64,000 nucleotides of DNA from Pyrenula massariospora. Taxonomy: Eukaryota; Ascomycota; Eurotiomycetes; Pyrenulales; Pyrenulaceae. The stretch is from NCBI GenBank assembly GCA_021030905.1, contig JAGFMI010000003.1:372001-436000 (forward strand), in the 5' to 3' direction. This document shows positions 11,098 through 23,743 of the stretch, piece by piece (the first letter of the stretch is position 1; the number at the start of each line of letters is the position of its first letter). A model generated the notes under the pieces. That model had not been told where the DNA came from. It did no database searches and was given only the letters and a program-made list of their open reading frames with translations. The position numbers and the translations under genes were made by a program.

Positions 11098-13540
11098 ATG
11101 GCTGACCTGGGCTCGAGTACAGATATCCCCGTTTACCTTGGTGCCTGGACGAATTGGTCTCGAGGTCCTATAGCCGGTGCAACGCTTACTTTAAGCCATC
11201 GCAATGGAACTCTGCTTACAGCGTTTCTTGCGATTTTCATTACTTTTGTTGGCACAAGCTTTTGGCGCATCACAAGCTTTACTTTACATCAATATCTATC
11301 TTCTGATACGCCAAAGGATGGAGTCTATCATCAAACCCAGGCTGTCTTACGAAATTCTGGAAATGGGACTATCAGTCTTACACGTCTTATCCGCATTCTC
11401 TGGACTTGGCGAAGTAATGCCCACCGACCATTCTATCGGGTCACACCGATTATCTTCGTAACAGCGATAAGTACAGCGGCTTTTACAGTGGCTAGCCTTT
11501 TTTCAGCCCGGATTAGCTCAGGAATAAGCAACGAGGTGCTTCTCGCCGGTAATTCATGCGGTGCATTGTTCGACGGAAACCCCGATATCGTAACAAACAC
11601 TATGTACCAGCAGATATATCTGCCATACCTATCTCAGAAAGCCAACATATTTGCCAATTACGTCCAAACTTGTTATACCAATGTAACAGAAGCAAATGGG
11701 TGTGGCTCGTTTGTGAAGAGGCAAATATTCAGCACCATTGACCGTAATGCATCGTGTCCCTTCCAATCGCCCTTGCAATCGAGCATTTGTCGTAACGAAC
11801 ATGGAAATATCAAGCTCGACACAGGACCGCTGAACATAGCTACCGATCTCGGCTTTAACGTGCCACTAAATCTACAATATACTTTCAGAATCATTAATCA
11901 TTGCGCCCCATTAGCGACTGGAGGGTACAAACAAGCTTTAACTATTCTAGTGACGTCTCCTATATGAGGTATTTCTATGGGCCAAGGAATCTCAATGACA
12001 GCGTCGTGCAAAATCCCAACTGGACCTATGAATATGAAATACCATCGATACCTCTTATCAAATCTGTGGACCTGGACGCAGGAATGCCAGACTATTGACT
12101 AGGGTATGTTCATCATGCAAATCTGCTTTTCTTACTTACTTTGAAACTAAGAGTTGAAGGTTTGAAGCAGCACCTTCCTTTCGTGGGTCCTTTGGTCCTC
12201 TCAACGCAACTTTTCTACCAATCGAGGAATTCTTGCCCACAACGAAGGATAGCGATGTCATCATAATCTTTTTATCAGCAAATGACATCATATATTTAAG
12301 CGAAGTCAACGACGACTGGTATTCTGCTCATCGATTCTTCAAAAATGTTAAAACCACCGGTCATGAATATTCAGGTAGCATCCCTACGTACCTGTCTGAT
12401 GAGCCCGCAGCACCTTTAGGTTGTAAGTCACACTATGAGATTTGCAGTCCCAAATCTTCTGGAAAAGGCTGCCCAGTCTCCGGTGGCCTATATGACATGC
12501 TATTTGCCGATCTCCCGGCGGCGGATGAAGCCTCCAGTATCATCCCATGGGTCTCAAACAGCTATTTAGATTTCTCGCAGACCGTTCTCAATCTAATGTC
12601 ATCAGCCCTGACGGCGAGAAATAAGCTTAGTGAAGGCGTTCAAGCTCCGCTTCCCAATGACCAGTGGCAGGCTGAGGTCGAATACTGGCATAATATTGGC
12701 CTGGTAGCCCTACAAAGTGTCACCGCCTCAGCTGTCGGATCGAATAATGCTGGCATCCAGAAATACTTTTGGGCTTCCCCGAGCACAGAAGCGCAGAAAA
12801 ATCTTTGCAAGAATCAGGTGAGCCTAAATTTTTCTTTGTATTTTACTCCTATAGTCTTGCTCTATGCGGTCGTCCTAATGATAAACACATGAATATTGCT
12901 ATGCGCGTAACACTCTGTACCAATAAAAAATGGGTTTCCCAGTGTCTGACTAATACCTTCACAGAAAATTAGATCCTCAGCATACTCCAATTTCTCCATC
13001 CTTGGCCTAGCCATCGTCTTGACCGTCGGCGGTCTCATCATCGTCCTAGGCTACACCATCGAATACATCGTCGACTTCATCGACCACCGTCTCCACAGAA
13101 TCAAATACTCGCGCCTCGAGTGGTCCGCCAACGACATCCTGCAAACCCAACGCATGGCCCACGAAGAGCTCGGAGTCGGCACGTGGAACGGATGCGCCGG
13201 CGTCCGCGCCGTGCCCGTAACCGAACGCGGCCAATTGCTCGCCGTGCTGGATATCCACGACATGCAACATTCGCGATTGGCGATCCCGTCGTCTGCGGCT
13301 GATGACGACGATGACGACACGGTCAAGAAGCTCGAGTCAAGCACCAACCAGGAGGGTGATGCGGCGATGTTTGACGACAAAGGAAAATTCCTGGACAGCG
13401 CGAGCCCGACTAGCATTGCCACGGATGAAGATCAAGGGCCTCTGCAGCCTGCCAAAGCGCAGAGCCACGGACAGGGCGGAGCAGACGTGGAGAAGGGTGT
13501 TGGTGTGGATGGCGCGGTAAAGATTCAGCCTCACGTGTGA
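11098..13540 (+). pseudogene. Large fungal membrane protein gene, probably disrupted
   Basis: The reading begins at 11098 and carries the N-terminal signature LGAWTNWSRG of a widespread uncharacterised fungal multi-pass family. Two membrane helices follow (LLTAFLAIFITFVGTSFW and VTPIIFVTAISTAAFTVASLF), then a long Cys-containing ectodomain. The last exon (12965-13540) starts KIRSSAYSNFSILGLAIV and joins the exon ending CKNQ at 12817 through a clean 147-nt intron (gtgagc...cacag). Two defects appear. Coding sense moves to another frame near 11930-11955, and an in-frame TGA lies at 12096-12098 just before a normal-looking donor (gtatgt). A 44-nt intron at 11925-11970 with a weak GAG acceptor could hide the first, but nothing good removes the stop. 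Both could also be sequencing errors. The C-terminal tail is acidic and low-complexity. Confidence 0.65.
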
Positions 13541-14729
13541 AGCGCTGGGGGAAGTAGATGAAGTCGTTCCTCTCATGCCTTCACCCAATCAGCGGTCCTT
13601 TTAGTGCTCTATATCGATCTTTTCCCGTTTGAGTCTTTGAGTTCAGTCTCACTCACTTATGGTAATTCCGAAAGTCATCCGGGTTAATTTCTGTGGTAAC
13701 AGAGGCCGGCAGATATGTGGCAATTCTCGGCGCTCAAAGGGGGGGGGGGAGCAGGGGGTGGTCCAAATAACACCGGACTCTCTTTACCTGAATTTGATCT
13801 ATTCCCACACAACATTTACCTCAACTATTCTACCTTTCCTTTCCCTTCCCAATCCAAAAAGGCTTGCGCAACCCCTCCTTCCTTTCCTCCTCTTCTCGTC
13901 CAGTCTAGTCCCGCACCCGCGCTCTCATGCCCTCAACCGCCATACCTCCTCGCGTCCCCCGTAGAACAAAAGCCAAAAAACTCAATGCCTCACCTCATCA
14001 TCCTATTTCGCAGCTCCAAACGCTTTTCCCCAAGGAACCAAGCCCTATCCACACCTCAGCCTGTCCGCCGCTACCTCCAACTCCCGAAAAAAAGGATTTT
14101 CCTTTCTCCTTTCTCTCACAAGCAATGCCAACTCAATCGTAACCGCCTGCTCTGCAAACCCTCCTGCCAAGTAAGCAAGAAAGCAAGTAGGCTGTTCCCA
14201 TCATATCCCCGCCATCCAACGTCAGTTCGATCCACGCCGGTAAGTCCAAAGCGCCAGTGGTCTTCCGACGAGATGGCGTTGTCGAGAAGCTCCGGAAGTA
14301 GTCTCCTGGAATATCGTAGAACGCAATGCCCCCCCCCCCCCCCTTCCCCTTCACCCCGAGAAATGGAGCGCTCCTCCTATCAGCGCGAATGGCGCTCGAA
14401 ACGAGGACAAGGTCATACGTGATGCGATGCTGTGGGAGGATGTGACGGGGACAGTTGATGATTGGAGTGAGTGGGTATACATACAAATGACGAGGGGAGT
14501 AGAGCAGGACCGGGGGCATTCTAAGCGGGTATTCGATATTTGGGGAGGGAATATGGGATGGTTATGAACGTGAATGTTCTAGTTTACGCGCAGAGATGGT
14601 GTGTGCGTTGGGTTTATGATCTGTGTCGACGACGGAGTACGGAGTAAAGATTGCATGCGTATAGCCATCACCATCACACTCTATACCCACCGCAAGTCAC
14701 TACCCCCAAACGCCATTTTATTGTCTGGT
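13541..14729. other. Intergenic with homopolymer tracts
   Basis: No supported gene. It holds a run of about ten G at 13740-13749, a run of about fifteen C near 14328-14343, a CT-rich block at 13800-13920 and a short direct repeat of cggagta (tacggagtacggagta, 14637 region). Frames open across it encode low-complexity Pro/Ser/Arg strings and are rejected. Confidence 0.5.
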
Positions 14730-17098
14730 TCAGATGATAAGGATGCTAGAAGGACTCGGAAATAGGAACCGGCTCGGTTTCTCTGGGGAAGAATACGCCG
14801 TCACCCTCCCAACACGCTCGTACATTGACGAGACACCCCTGATCGGTCTCAATACCAGCACATATTCGGCGGGCCTGCCTGCCGTCGCTCCGGTGGTGCC
14901 TACCAGCAAGCAGCATACCTCTTCGCCGTTGACAAGGGGACCAGTGCCGGCGTGGCAGCATGGATAATCGGGCGAGAATATTATGGGCCTATAGATTGAA
15001 GGCTCATTTTCATCATCTCCCGCGAACGAGACATTGAAACTGGCCTGTTCCTCCGGATCCATCTCACCTGACCAAGGTTGTGCGTAGATTTTTGCTTGCT
15101 GCAGCCTGCCGCTGACTTCCAATTGTCCAGATTCAGGAATATCAAAGGCTCCATCGTTGACTGACTTGGGTAGAACGCTGTACCCGTGGATCTGGAAAAA
15201 CTCATCTTGTACAAAGCCGGTCTTTAAGGCGTGGTTTAGGATGAGGCATCTATGGTTAGTGGCTCCCATCTCGGCGGTTCGCTTCATCCATGACCATGTA
15301 GGCATCGATGCCGACCTTCTCCTTGCCGAACGGTCGTAGATAGAATATCCAGACCACACAAGGCTTCGTGCGAGATCTTCAACTAGCATGCCTGCAACGA
15401 ATTTGAGTTTCCTACCTTTTTGAATTCGCACAGCGATTCCGGCAAGTGCAACAGACAAGTCAGTTGGTTTCGTCAACGAAAGGTTTGAGTAAATCTCTAT
15501 TGCACGGAGCCAAAAGTCATAGGTGTACTGGACTGGATAACGCACATTGCAAGATTTCATGAAAATATCCTTCAACGAAAGGCTTGAGGTGGGAAGTGAT
15601 AGAGTGTTATTAGCTTCCTCAGGTGGCGAACACTGAAGTGCTGTAAATGCGTCATCTGGAGGACGGTCAAGACCGGTGCATTCGCATGACAGCGTTGTGC
15701 GGCATTCCCATATGAGCTCAGAGATAGTGAAGTGAAGATTGCGAGGGGCTAGTAGGCGCTCCTGAAGTACCCAAGCCCGGTCTAGGAGAGGTGCTGCTTT
15801 TCGCCGACGTATAGAAGAGCTGTCTGACATGAAAGCGTGCATATAGCCCAGCGTTGGTCGAATGAAGACGTTAAGATTCTCATTGGGATCGCCGAGCAAT
15901 TCAACTGACCGTATAGGGAGTTTACAGCTCCGGCCTTTGTCGCCTCTGACATCACTGAACGATAATCGGTTAGAAAAGGAGCTACGGGTTCCCTCAGGGG
16001 AGGCAGTTGCAGCGATGTTCAGGGTAGAGCGCGAGTAAATTTCGGCCATCTTGAGAGACTGTTCCTTCCAATCGGCATCGTCGTCTTGAATGATGCACAA
16101 GCTATCGATCCAGATGAAATCGCAGCCGACGAGTCTCGTAATAGTAATGGCATCTTGAAAGACTTTACTCAGTGCTTGCCATTCAATGCCCAACATTCGA
16201 TCCCCTAGAGTACCTCTTGTCGTTCTTATTACTATTTTTTCCGGGTTCTTCCCCCAGCAGTGGCTGAGTGTGGTATATCTCGCAAAGGCATACTGCGGAG
16301 GCTCCACCAGACGAGGGTTTTGTCCGGAAACATGTATCACTCTTTTCGGTAGTGGCGCCACATCCTCCCTGCAATAAGGATGGTGCGACAAGCATTTCTT
16401 CATCCAGCTATGTAGCATTGTCTTGCATGTTTCAAGTGTGAGTGTTTCCGAGACGTCACGGGCATTCCCAAAAGCGTTATGAATACAATACTTGCCTAAA
16501 CACGAACTCAGTCTCATCGACAAGCTTTTAAAGCAGCGTTCGAACCTGCTTTGCTATAAATCTCAATGCCCCTTGGGAAGCTCGAGACACCGTAATCAGG
16601 TGATCCGGTCCTTTCAAGGACCAGGCTTTTTGCGGGGGTAATGATCACGATTAATGACATTATATCCACATCACTTGAGACATTCTCATTGAAATAGCCG
16701 TCTCCTCCATTCGCCAAAGTTCCTGGATTTCTTTTCAAGTCGTGACCTTCCGTCGCCGTCACCTGGTCTGGCTCTTCACTTTGCTCGAGCTTCGAGCTAG
16801 TGCTATTTGGCTCACCAAGTTCACTATCTCCGCTATCATCAGCATCATCTAACGTCTCCCACAAAGTTTCGTCAGGGTCTCGGAACAGGATATCGGGTTT
16901 CGATCCCCACATCATCTCAACAGCCCGTTGCAAGATCCAGCACAGTTTGCATCCGTTTCGAACAGAATGCTTAAGTCTATCGAATTCAATTACATGAAAA
17001 CGTGACTTGAAAGGATATTCAGCTTTCTCAATGGACTTGTATCGCCCGTAGCAGAGGTCGAGGCATGTTGTACAGGCTGGGATGTCTGCGCTTAGCAT
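14730..17098 (-). CDS. HET-domain protein (heterokaryon-incompatibility type)
   Basis: Two exons: 17098-16546 and 16495-14730, with a 50-nt intron at 16496-16545 (gttcga...tttag), giving 772 residues. The N-terminal ~60 residues hold Cys pairs (CTTCLDLC, NGCKLCWILQ) seen ahead of many HET domains. Residues about 100-150 are acidic and low-complexity. The HET core starts near residue 258 with YTTLSHCWG, continues with DFIWIDSLCIIQDDDADW and ends with AEIYSRSTLNIAATAS, the three conserved HET blocks. The ~400-residue C-terminal part has the usual DRAWVLQERLLAPRNLHF and TWSWM motifs. HET domains trigger programmed cell death on allorecognition between fungal strains, and many also act in innate-immunity-like responses. 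This protein lacks an obvious NLR partner domain, so its trigger is unknown. No breaks were seen. Confidence 0.88.
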
Positions 17099-18420
17099 TA
17101 GATGATTGTGAGATACTCTGAGTCAAGGCTGTAAAAGTGTCTTCAAGCGTATGATTGCGACTTTAGAAAGTGTTTGCTTCGTGCACTTACGTGTCTAGGA
17201 GGTGCAAGACCCATGGCGGCTAAATTTCGTGACATGTAAATTCAGCAGAAGTTGTACATGAGTGGCTGTGTCCTCTTCAGCGATTCAGAGCCAAACGTCC
17301 TATAGGAACCTCTATGCCGCCGTGCCCACGTCGAAGCGGGCCAATGCGGATCATGTTGAACAGCCACAAGGCAATTGGGCAGAATATCCCGCCCCAGTCC
17401 AACCAACCGTGCAGGAGAGATTTCGAGCGGCGTAACCACGAGGCATGGTCTTGGATTTTGAGCGCTGATCTCCGGGGTCTTGTCAAATCAACAACCTTTA
17501 ACGCGTGGTCTCTCCTGAGAAGATTCAAAAATTTTAGGGCATTTGTTCCCTCCATGACTTGTTCCCCACTGCCTACAACGGCATGATGCCGGTCGTTGAA
17601 ATTCATGATGTAATTGGGTGCGGCTTTTTCGACGACTCTATAGACTGACCTAGAGATTAGAGATTCATGTTGCATAACCTGAGGGAAGAAACGTATTTAA
17701 CAGCGGGACATGAAGGCAATGAAAGGATCGATGCACCACAGGTTTGACTACGCAGGAGTTTGACGTGTGTCATGTGCGGGCCGAGGCGCCGGAAGCACCT
17801 CCCCGCCGCTGGGCGAGCTCGGGCGCTATTAGACTTTGCCTCGGGTACGACCCGCTGGCACTTTTCTGACATACGGGCTTACTCTACAGGGTCTCTTCCT
17901 GAATGATCTCGTGCTTTATAACCCCTGGCTCCCCAAACCCGGCTCCTAGGATAGTTGCTTGGTCAAAATGTCCACCGATAGTAGAAGCGATCTCAAGGAA
18001 GCAGTTCATACACGGTCCGCGCGAAGGTATCTTTGAGCCAGCAGATTTTGATGCTCAGCTGGCAATCGCCACGGACGGCCTGGAGAGAAGGCAGGAAGCT
18101 AAAGGGGAAAACGAGAGAATCGAGATCGCGCTCGTCTGGCCAGCTCAATAAATACCATATGAGAACTCAGGAAAACCTCCTTTCCCGATATCACACAATC
18201 AGGGCCGTATCTACGGCTAGGTCAGAGAAGTTTTAGGTATGACTTCATATTATGGTAACAGAGGAGTTCCGCCGTCTCTTGCTTCAATATGCGTACCAAA
18301 TCTAATATGCACCCCAGTTGGCATTCCTGACGACTTTGCCTCGTCAGGAATACACTGTCTCTTAACTCAATTTTCTCGCAGCGAAACCAGGTATCGGCTT
18401 TGCTCTCGTTCAATCCAGCA
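17099..18420. other. Intergenic, no gene seen
   Basis: A 132-codon minus-strand frame (17277-17675) and smaller ones have no motif, signal peptide or splice continuity. I regard them as chance frames. The region separates the HET promoter from the 3' end of DCN1. Confidence 0.4.
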
Positions 18421-19996
18421 TTAAGAGGTATCCATCTTTTCGGCTCTCTCCTTCATCCAAGCTACAAACTCGTCGATAGCAGCCGGCCAAGCGCTCTCCT
18501 CATTCCACCACCCTAACGCTTCCCCTCCCGGGTCCATTGTCTTGAAGGACAGCTCCGCAACCATGTTCCACAAGTCCTTGGTGACCGGCTTTTTCTTGTA
18601 AGGCCCGTCATAGAACTCAAGCCAATCGCCCAACATCTGCCACTGCATGCCGCCCTTCTCGCTAGTAAAGAACATGGTCCAGCAATCCGGTGCTGTGTCA
18701 GAGGCAATGCTGCGCTTTCCTTCGGGTTTTAAGAGATCAAATGAGTACCGGTAGATCGACTTAAAATACGACCTGTCTGAGCCGAGACTGTGACGCAACG
18801 CGATGAGATGGTTGGACTGGGCAGGAATATTGTCAAGGGAGCGTGCAGATGAGACAGTATGCGGTGTGTCCAGCCAGCCGTTAATAAAGGGGTCTCGTTC
18901 CATCTCACCGATGGTCTTGCATTTGACAATTTCCATGACAGCAAGCGAGATTGGTTCATCAAAGGCGACATTTAGATCGGTAAAGTAAGCTTGTATTCCG
19001 TCAAACCCGATTTTGTTCGGTTCAATGGTAAAGTCCTGGGCGGCGGAAATAGCTTTTTTTGAATTAGGAACAATTAAGAGCACAAAAGTTGTGGAAATGA
19101 CACACCATGGTACTTCTCAAACAGACGGTTCAAGCTGACGTGTGCTGCTGGGACATTGCTTTTGTTGTATTTGGACTTGCTGTAACTGGTAGCAGAAAGG
19201 GGCAGGTCAGTAAATGCATAATTTAAATTTAATGTAGATACTGTCAAGTATCGTATTCTATTGGAAGATTGATCCATGCGCAAATGATTTCACTTGTGAT
19301 GTGTCTCGCGCAGGAGGGCAAGAGCGAACCCGACGTCTTGCTGTTCCTCAAAAGCAGCTCCTCCAGATCGGGTCCTAAGCTGCGGTCGCGGAGCAGCCGA
19401 CACTTTTCGGTCCGGGCGATTTTCGGTGGAAAGATCAGCTGGGAGAGGGCGCTTTCGAGTTGGTGACATTGATTGATATATGCTTTGATGCAGGATTTAA
19501 AGCTGAAGATTGGTATCGATCATATTGGCTCGGAGATTTGGTACGATTAGATGCCGAGGGAGCCCATTGAATTCGCAGAAAATGGTGTGCGAAGGTCGGA
19601 GCCGACTTCAAATCCACGACGTCCGTGCAAATATGGTGAAGAGTGCCCATCACCAGCAATTCCTCATTCAGTGATGTGAAGGAATTACGGTGAATTTCCG
19701 ATTATCTCTTCACCGATTCCTCCAAACAGGCTAGGATATTACAAGAATATGGACGTCGAAATGAAAGACTTACGCGGTTACAGGGTCATCAATTCCCCAA
19801 CCATTTTCGTTGAACCACTGAAATCAGGTTAATAGCCTCCTTAAATTTGGCTCTTAATTAGAGACTGAAAAACATATCAGGAAAGATGGGGGCCACAGTG
19901 AGGACTCGCCTTTGCTGCAATGCTCTCCTTCATTCCATACGCGGTCACCAAAACCTTGATCTTGTCCCGTTTATCTTTGGTGTGTGAAGGTGCCAT
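18421..19996 (-). CDS. DCN1: Defective-in-cullin-neddylation protein 1 (Dcn1-like)
   Basis: Four exons: 19996-19910, 19817-19774, 19185-19104 and 19035-18421, giving 275 residues. The N-terminal UBA-like domain is split over the first two exons (VTAYGMKESIAAK / WFNENGWGIDDPVTA). The potentiating-neddylation domain begins at LNRLFEKYHG and includes IGFDGIQAYFTDLNV, FTSEKGGMQWQMLGDWLEFY and SAWPAAIDEFVAWM, the signature blocks of DCUN1/Dcn1. Dcn1 acts as an E3-like scaffold that brings Ubc12~Nedd8 to cullins and so activates SCF ubiquitin ligases. Intron 1 appears to use a GC donor (aag|gcgagt). With it the UBA reads continuously; without it a stop follows within a few codons. Introns 2 and 3 are GT-AG, with phases that fit. 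Start chosen at the MAPSHTKDKRDK methionine. Confidence 0.88.
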
Positions 19997-20043
19997 TTCG
20001 ATGGTATAAAAACGAGCCGAGGAAGTGAAGTACGAGATAGGGT

Positions 20044-20334
20044 TTACGGAGCGCCTGGCTCAACACTAAAATGGAGTGCGGATGGGACTACGATTGGACT
20101 GCTCTCGCCGTATGTGCCTTGATAGACTGTGAAGCGGCATTGAGAATCAAATCCGAGCGTTGGATTCAGGTTCAAGGATACATGGTGGTTGACTAGTTTT
20201 TCTACAGGCATCTCCGGCGGCCAAGCCAAGCGCCGCTGCCTTGTCCGCTCGGTTTTGCTTCCCGCGCCCGGAGCCTGCAACACCCCAAGCTCCATAGAGG
20301 AGAGGTTGTCGTTGTGACGTCTTGGAGCAGACAT
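20044..20334 (-). CDS. Possible small hypothetical protein or upstream exon
   Basis: A 96-codon frame lies 47 nt upstream of the DCN1 start on the same strand. The middle (RRLAWPPEMPVEKLVNHH) has moderately protein-like composition, but I recognise no family, signal peptide or membrane segment. It could be a small gene, part of a DCN1 leader, or chance. No good donor joins it to DCN1 in frame. Confidence 0.2.
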   Translation of the reverse strand: MSAPRRHNDNLSSMELGVLQAPGAGSKTERTRQRRLAWPPEMPVEKLVNHHVSLNLNPTLGFDSQCRFTVYQGTYGESSPIVVPSALHFSVEPGAP

Positions 20335-20706
20335 CTATCTTGTATGATTGTAGCCAGCGCACCTGTAGTGAAAGTCTCGCTCCATTGAGAGCCCCAATGA
20401 CTAGGTTCGAGACAATGATTGTGAATTTCAAAGTCGGCTTTGATCACGTGACTCTTGAGCAGGGCGCAGTAAATTGCAGTGAAGCCACACCTGCGTCATC
20501 TTACGTGGCGCAGCTCCAACACAGCTGAGATGCAGGACCGGACGAGAATCCTCCCCATGGCCCCCCAGCAACGGCTCGGGGTGTTTTGAGTTTGCTGCCA
20601 GTGCCTTGATAAACAGTCTTCTTCCTCCTCGCTTGATCGGGATCACTACATCTTCTATCGTGTTCAATTAGGCGCACGTTCGCCTTATCTCATCAACTTC
20701 AGCGAC

Positions 20707-23016
20707 ATGGGTGTAAGTCAGCCTGATGTTTGCCCCGCCATGCCCCGCTCCAGTGTGGGCATCAAAACTGCAGCTTGTGGGATTGCCAGATGGCTGATAT
20801 TGAGTAGTTAGCTTCCAAACTCGCGGCCAGTCAAGGAGGCGGCGGCGCTCCAGGTGGCTATCCATCAGGAGGACCTGGAAACCCTCCATACCCAGGTGGC
20901 CCTGCAGGTGGTCCCGGCGGTCCTCCGCAACAGCAACAGAAGCCTGGTGGCTATGTACGTCATTCCACACCTTCCCGCTGTCTGCTAAGTCATCACCCTT
21001 CCCGCGGCGGTGCAAACGACTCTGCGTGAAGATTCTCCATACTGACTCGTCATCAATTAGCCTGGGCAGCAAACATATCAGCCTTATCCTGGTGGTCCGC
21101 CCTCGGTAAGATTCTTACTTCCGCTTTGGATCCTCCTCCCCTAGCCCCGCATTCGTTTCCTCAAAACATCAAAATTCCCATCCCTACCTGCCACAAGGAC
21201 CCTCCACGAATACTCTTATACTCGTCCGACTGTTGCAAGTGATGCATAAATTTCAACAAGCTGGCCAGCGGCCTGGTCAGCCATCGAACCCACCCTACCC
21301 TTCGTCATACCCATCACCTTCACCTTATCCATCCCAACCTCAATACACTTCTGGGTATCAGTCCCCTGCACCTCCAAGCAATCAGCCCTACGGAGCGGGC
21401 CCTGCGCCTCCTCCGCGGCCCGGAGCCTCACCTCAACCACCTTATCAGCAGCCAGCATACCAACAGCCTCAGTGGCAATCACAACAGTCAAGACCGCCAC
21501 AGCAGAACTCATATGGAGGTCAGCAATACCAACAATCGCAATTTGGAGCATCAGCTCCACCGTACGGAGGCCCACAACAGCAATATGGCGGACCCCCACA
21601 ACAGCAGCCGTATAGCCAGTCTAATTATCAAGCCCAACAATATGGAGGATACGTTCGTTTCACATAACATGCACTTTATCGTCTGAATGAGCAAATTCTA
21701 ACAAATCCTTTTCAATAGGGTCCCCCTCAAGGCCAAGGCTACCCTCCTCAAGGCGCTCCTGGTGCACAAGGCGGATATCCTCCTCAGCAGCAATATGGCG
21801 GTGGCCCTCAAGGCTATGGCGCCCCGGCCCAGTCAGCACCACAGGACATCAACGCGTACAAGCAGATGCTTCAGGCAACTATCCAAGAAAAGGGTCTTCA
21901 GGCATTTTACCCTCCAGGCTCACCCGCCCTTGACCAGATAGCCCAGCGAGCCAGCCAACAAGTTCAGACACTGTGTGCCAACTGGCGCATTAACCGAGAA
22001 ATTGGCCAGGATATAGTGAAGCTTGGTCTATACGATGTCGTCCTCTACATCGATGACAGTGGTTCCATGCAGTTTGAGGAGGGCGGGGAGCGTATCAAGG
22101 ACTTGAAGCTCATTCTCACTCGTGTCGCTTTTGCTGCGGCACTATTTGACAGTGATGGCATCCAAGTACGCTTCATGAACAATGCGGAACAAGGTCAGGG
22201 TATCACGAACGAGCAGCAAGTCGATGCAATGATCCAACGTATCACATTCAAGGGACTTACGCCGATGGGTACATCGCTCAAGAACAAGATCGTGGAACCT
22301 TTGATTCTTAATCCTGCTCGTGCTGGCCAGCTTAGGAAGCCGGTCCTTGTTATCACGGTCACTGATGGGCAGCCCGCTGGTGAGCCACCACAGACTGTTT
22401 TCCAAACAATTCGCTCTGCATCTGAGGAGCTCTCTCGTTCCCGCTATGGCAAGGGAGCCCTTGCTTTCCAATTCGCCCAAGTCGGAAATGACCTCCATGC
22501 CCGCGAATTTCTTGGCAAGTTGGATGAAGAAGGTGGCTTTGGTGACATCGTTGACTGCACTTCAAGTAAGTTAACGGCTTGACCGGACATTATAGATTTC
22601 ACTAATCATCTACAATAGATTTTGAGGTTGAACAAGACGAGATGTCTCGTGCCAATCCTCCGGTCGATCTCACCCCTGAGCTATGGCTGATCAAATTATT
22701 GCTTGGCGCGATCGACTCGAGCTATGACACCAAAGATGAGAAGTCTGCACAACGCCCTTCTCAACCGGGTGGCGGATATGGTGGTCCTCCCCAAGGGCAG
22801 TATGGTGGTCCCCAGGGTGGCTATGGTGGGCCCCCTCAAGGCGGATATGGTGGGCCTCCTCAAGGTGGCGGATACGGTCAGCAAGGGCCGCAGGGCGGGT
22901 ATGGTCAGCAACCTGGAGGTTACGGACGTCCTCCGCCTGGCCCTCCAGGTCAGGGCGGCTATCCTCCACAACAGGGTGGTGGCTACGGACAAGCCCCTCC
23001 CCCACCTCGATACTAA
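20707..23016 (+). CDS. VWA-domain protein with prion-like P/G/Q/Y-rich tails
   Basis: Six exons are predicted: 20707-20712, about 20808-20954, 21061-21105, 21269-21652, 21719-22565 and 22619-23016, about 608 residues. The first exon is only two codons and its exact junction is uncertain. The N-terminal ~215 residues are almost wholly Pro, Gly, Gln, Ser and Tyr. A von Willebrand A domain follows, with the MIDAS motif DDSGSM after DVVLYI. Later landmarks are TPMGTSLKNKIVEPL (the MIDAS threonine region), VLVITVTDGQPAGEPP, and QFAQVGNDLHAREFL. The C-terminal ~95 residues are GGYGGPPQ-type repeats. VWA folds bind metal and partner proteins; low-complexity tails of this kind often drive condensate formation. 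No other domain identifies a pathway. The protein is predicted cytosolic with no signal peptide. Confidence 0.85.
22765..23010 (+). repeat. In-frame repeats encoding GGYGGPPQ-type units
   Basis: Inside the last exon of the VWA gene, imperfect repeats of about 18-27 nt (ggtggtcctccccaaggg and variants) encode GGYGGPPQG units about eight times. All unit lengths keep the frame. Such arrays can change length between strains. Confidence 0.8.
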
Positions 23017-23743
23017 GGATATCAGCCCCTATTCCCACCAGATTCCTACTTTGATCCCCAATCTGATTGATAACCTTGAAGCTAAAGACTGATGCGGCTG
23101 CGGCAAAGTCCTCAAGGTTATTGAATCCGAAGTCCCTTTCATTTTCTTTGTTAAGACAAAAAGAAACTCACGGAAAGTCCTTCGGGTTATACGTATCAGC
23201 TTATGCAACCGTTGAGGTAGTGGCGGGTCGATTAGATTGCTTTGAGACTCCGATTTCCTACACACACAAAATTAGCTTGCACAAATAAATCATATTATGT
23301 TTCCGCCAGAGACGTCTTCGATTCAAAATATGTCTTCAATCCTCAGACTTTTGCTCATTGGAACGCAAAGCTTGATCGGACAGGATAGCTAGGTGGGTAG
23401 TAGACAACACAATTTCATATTACTAGGGACCGTTGGGGCTTTCTGACTGTCATGTAGAAGTGAATGGGCATCTTAATCTCTTGAGAGGGGTTTGTTTCCT
23501 GAATTCTACGTTTAAATGACTTGTAGAAAAATTGGCGGTTTATCGTCAACTTTGCAGCAATGCCGGCATCGGCAATCCTTCCGTACAGTTAATGTGGGGC
23601 ATGCGCGTCACTGACCTCGGCAGTAATTCTCTCAATTGCCCTGCTTGGTAGAGGATTTGACAAGAGCCCCTATTCCGCATCACTACGTAGTGAAAGCTAG
23701 TGGAAACCAAATCTGCATCGACAAATACTGCAGACTTCACAAA
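23017..23743. other. Intergenic, no gene seen
   Basis: This holds the 3' flank of the VWA gene and the promoter of the PEX11C gene. The plus frame is open back to 23636, but the added residues do not resemble peroxin 11 and are better read as 5' UTR. Confidence 0.5.

Noticed and set aside
13659-14422. Frames of 101 and 235 codons
   Set aside because: They run through homopolymers and a CT-rich block, overlap one another, and show no motif or splice structure.
17277-17675. Minus-strand frame of 132 codons
   Set aside because: No family resemblance, and composition like the surrounding noncoding DNA.
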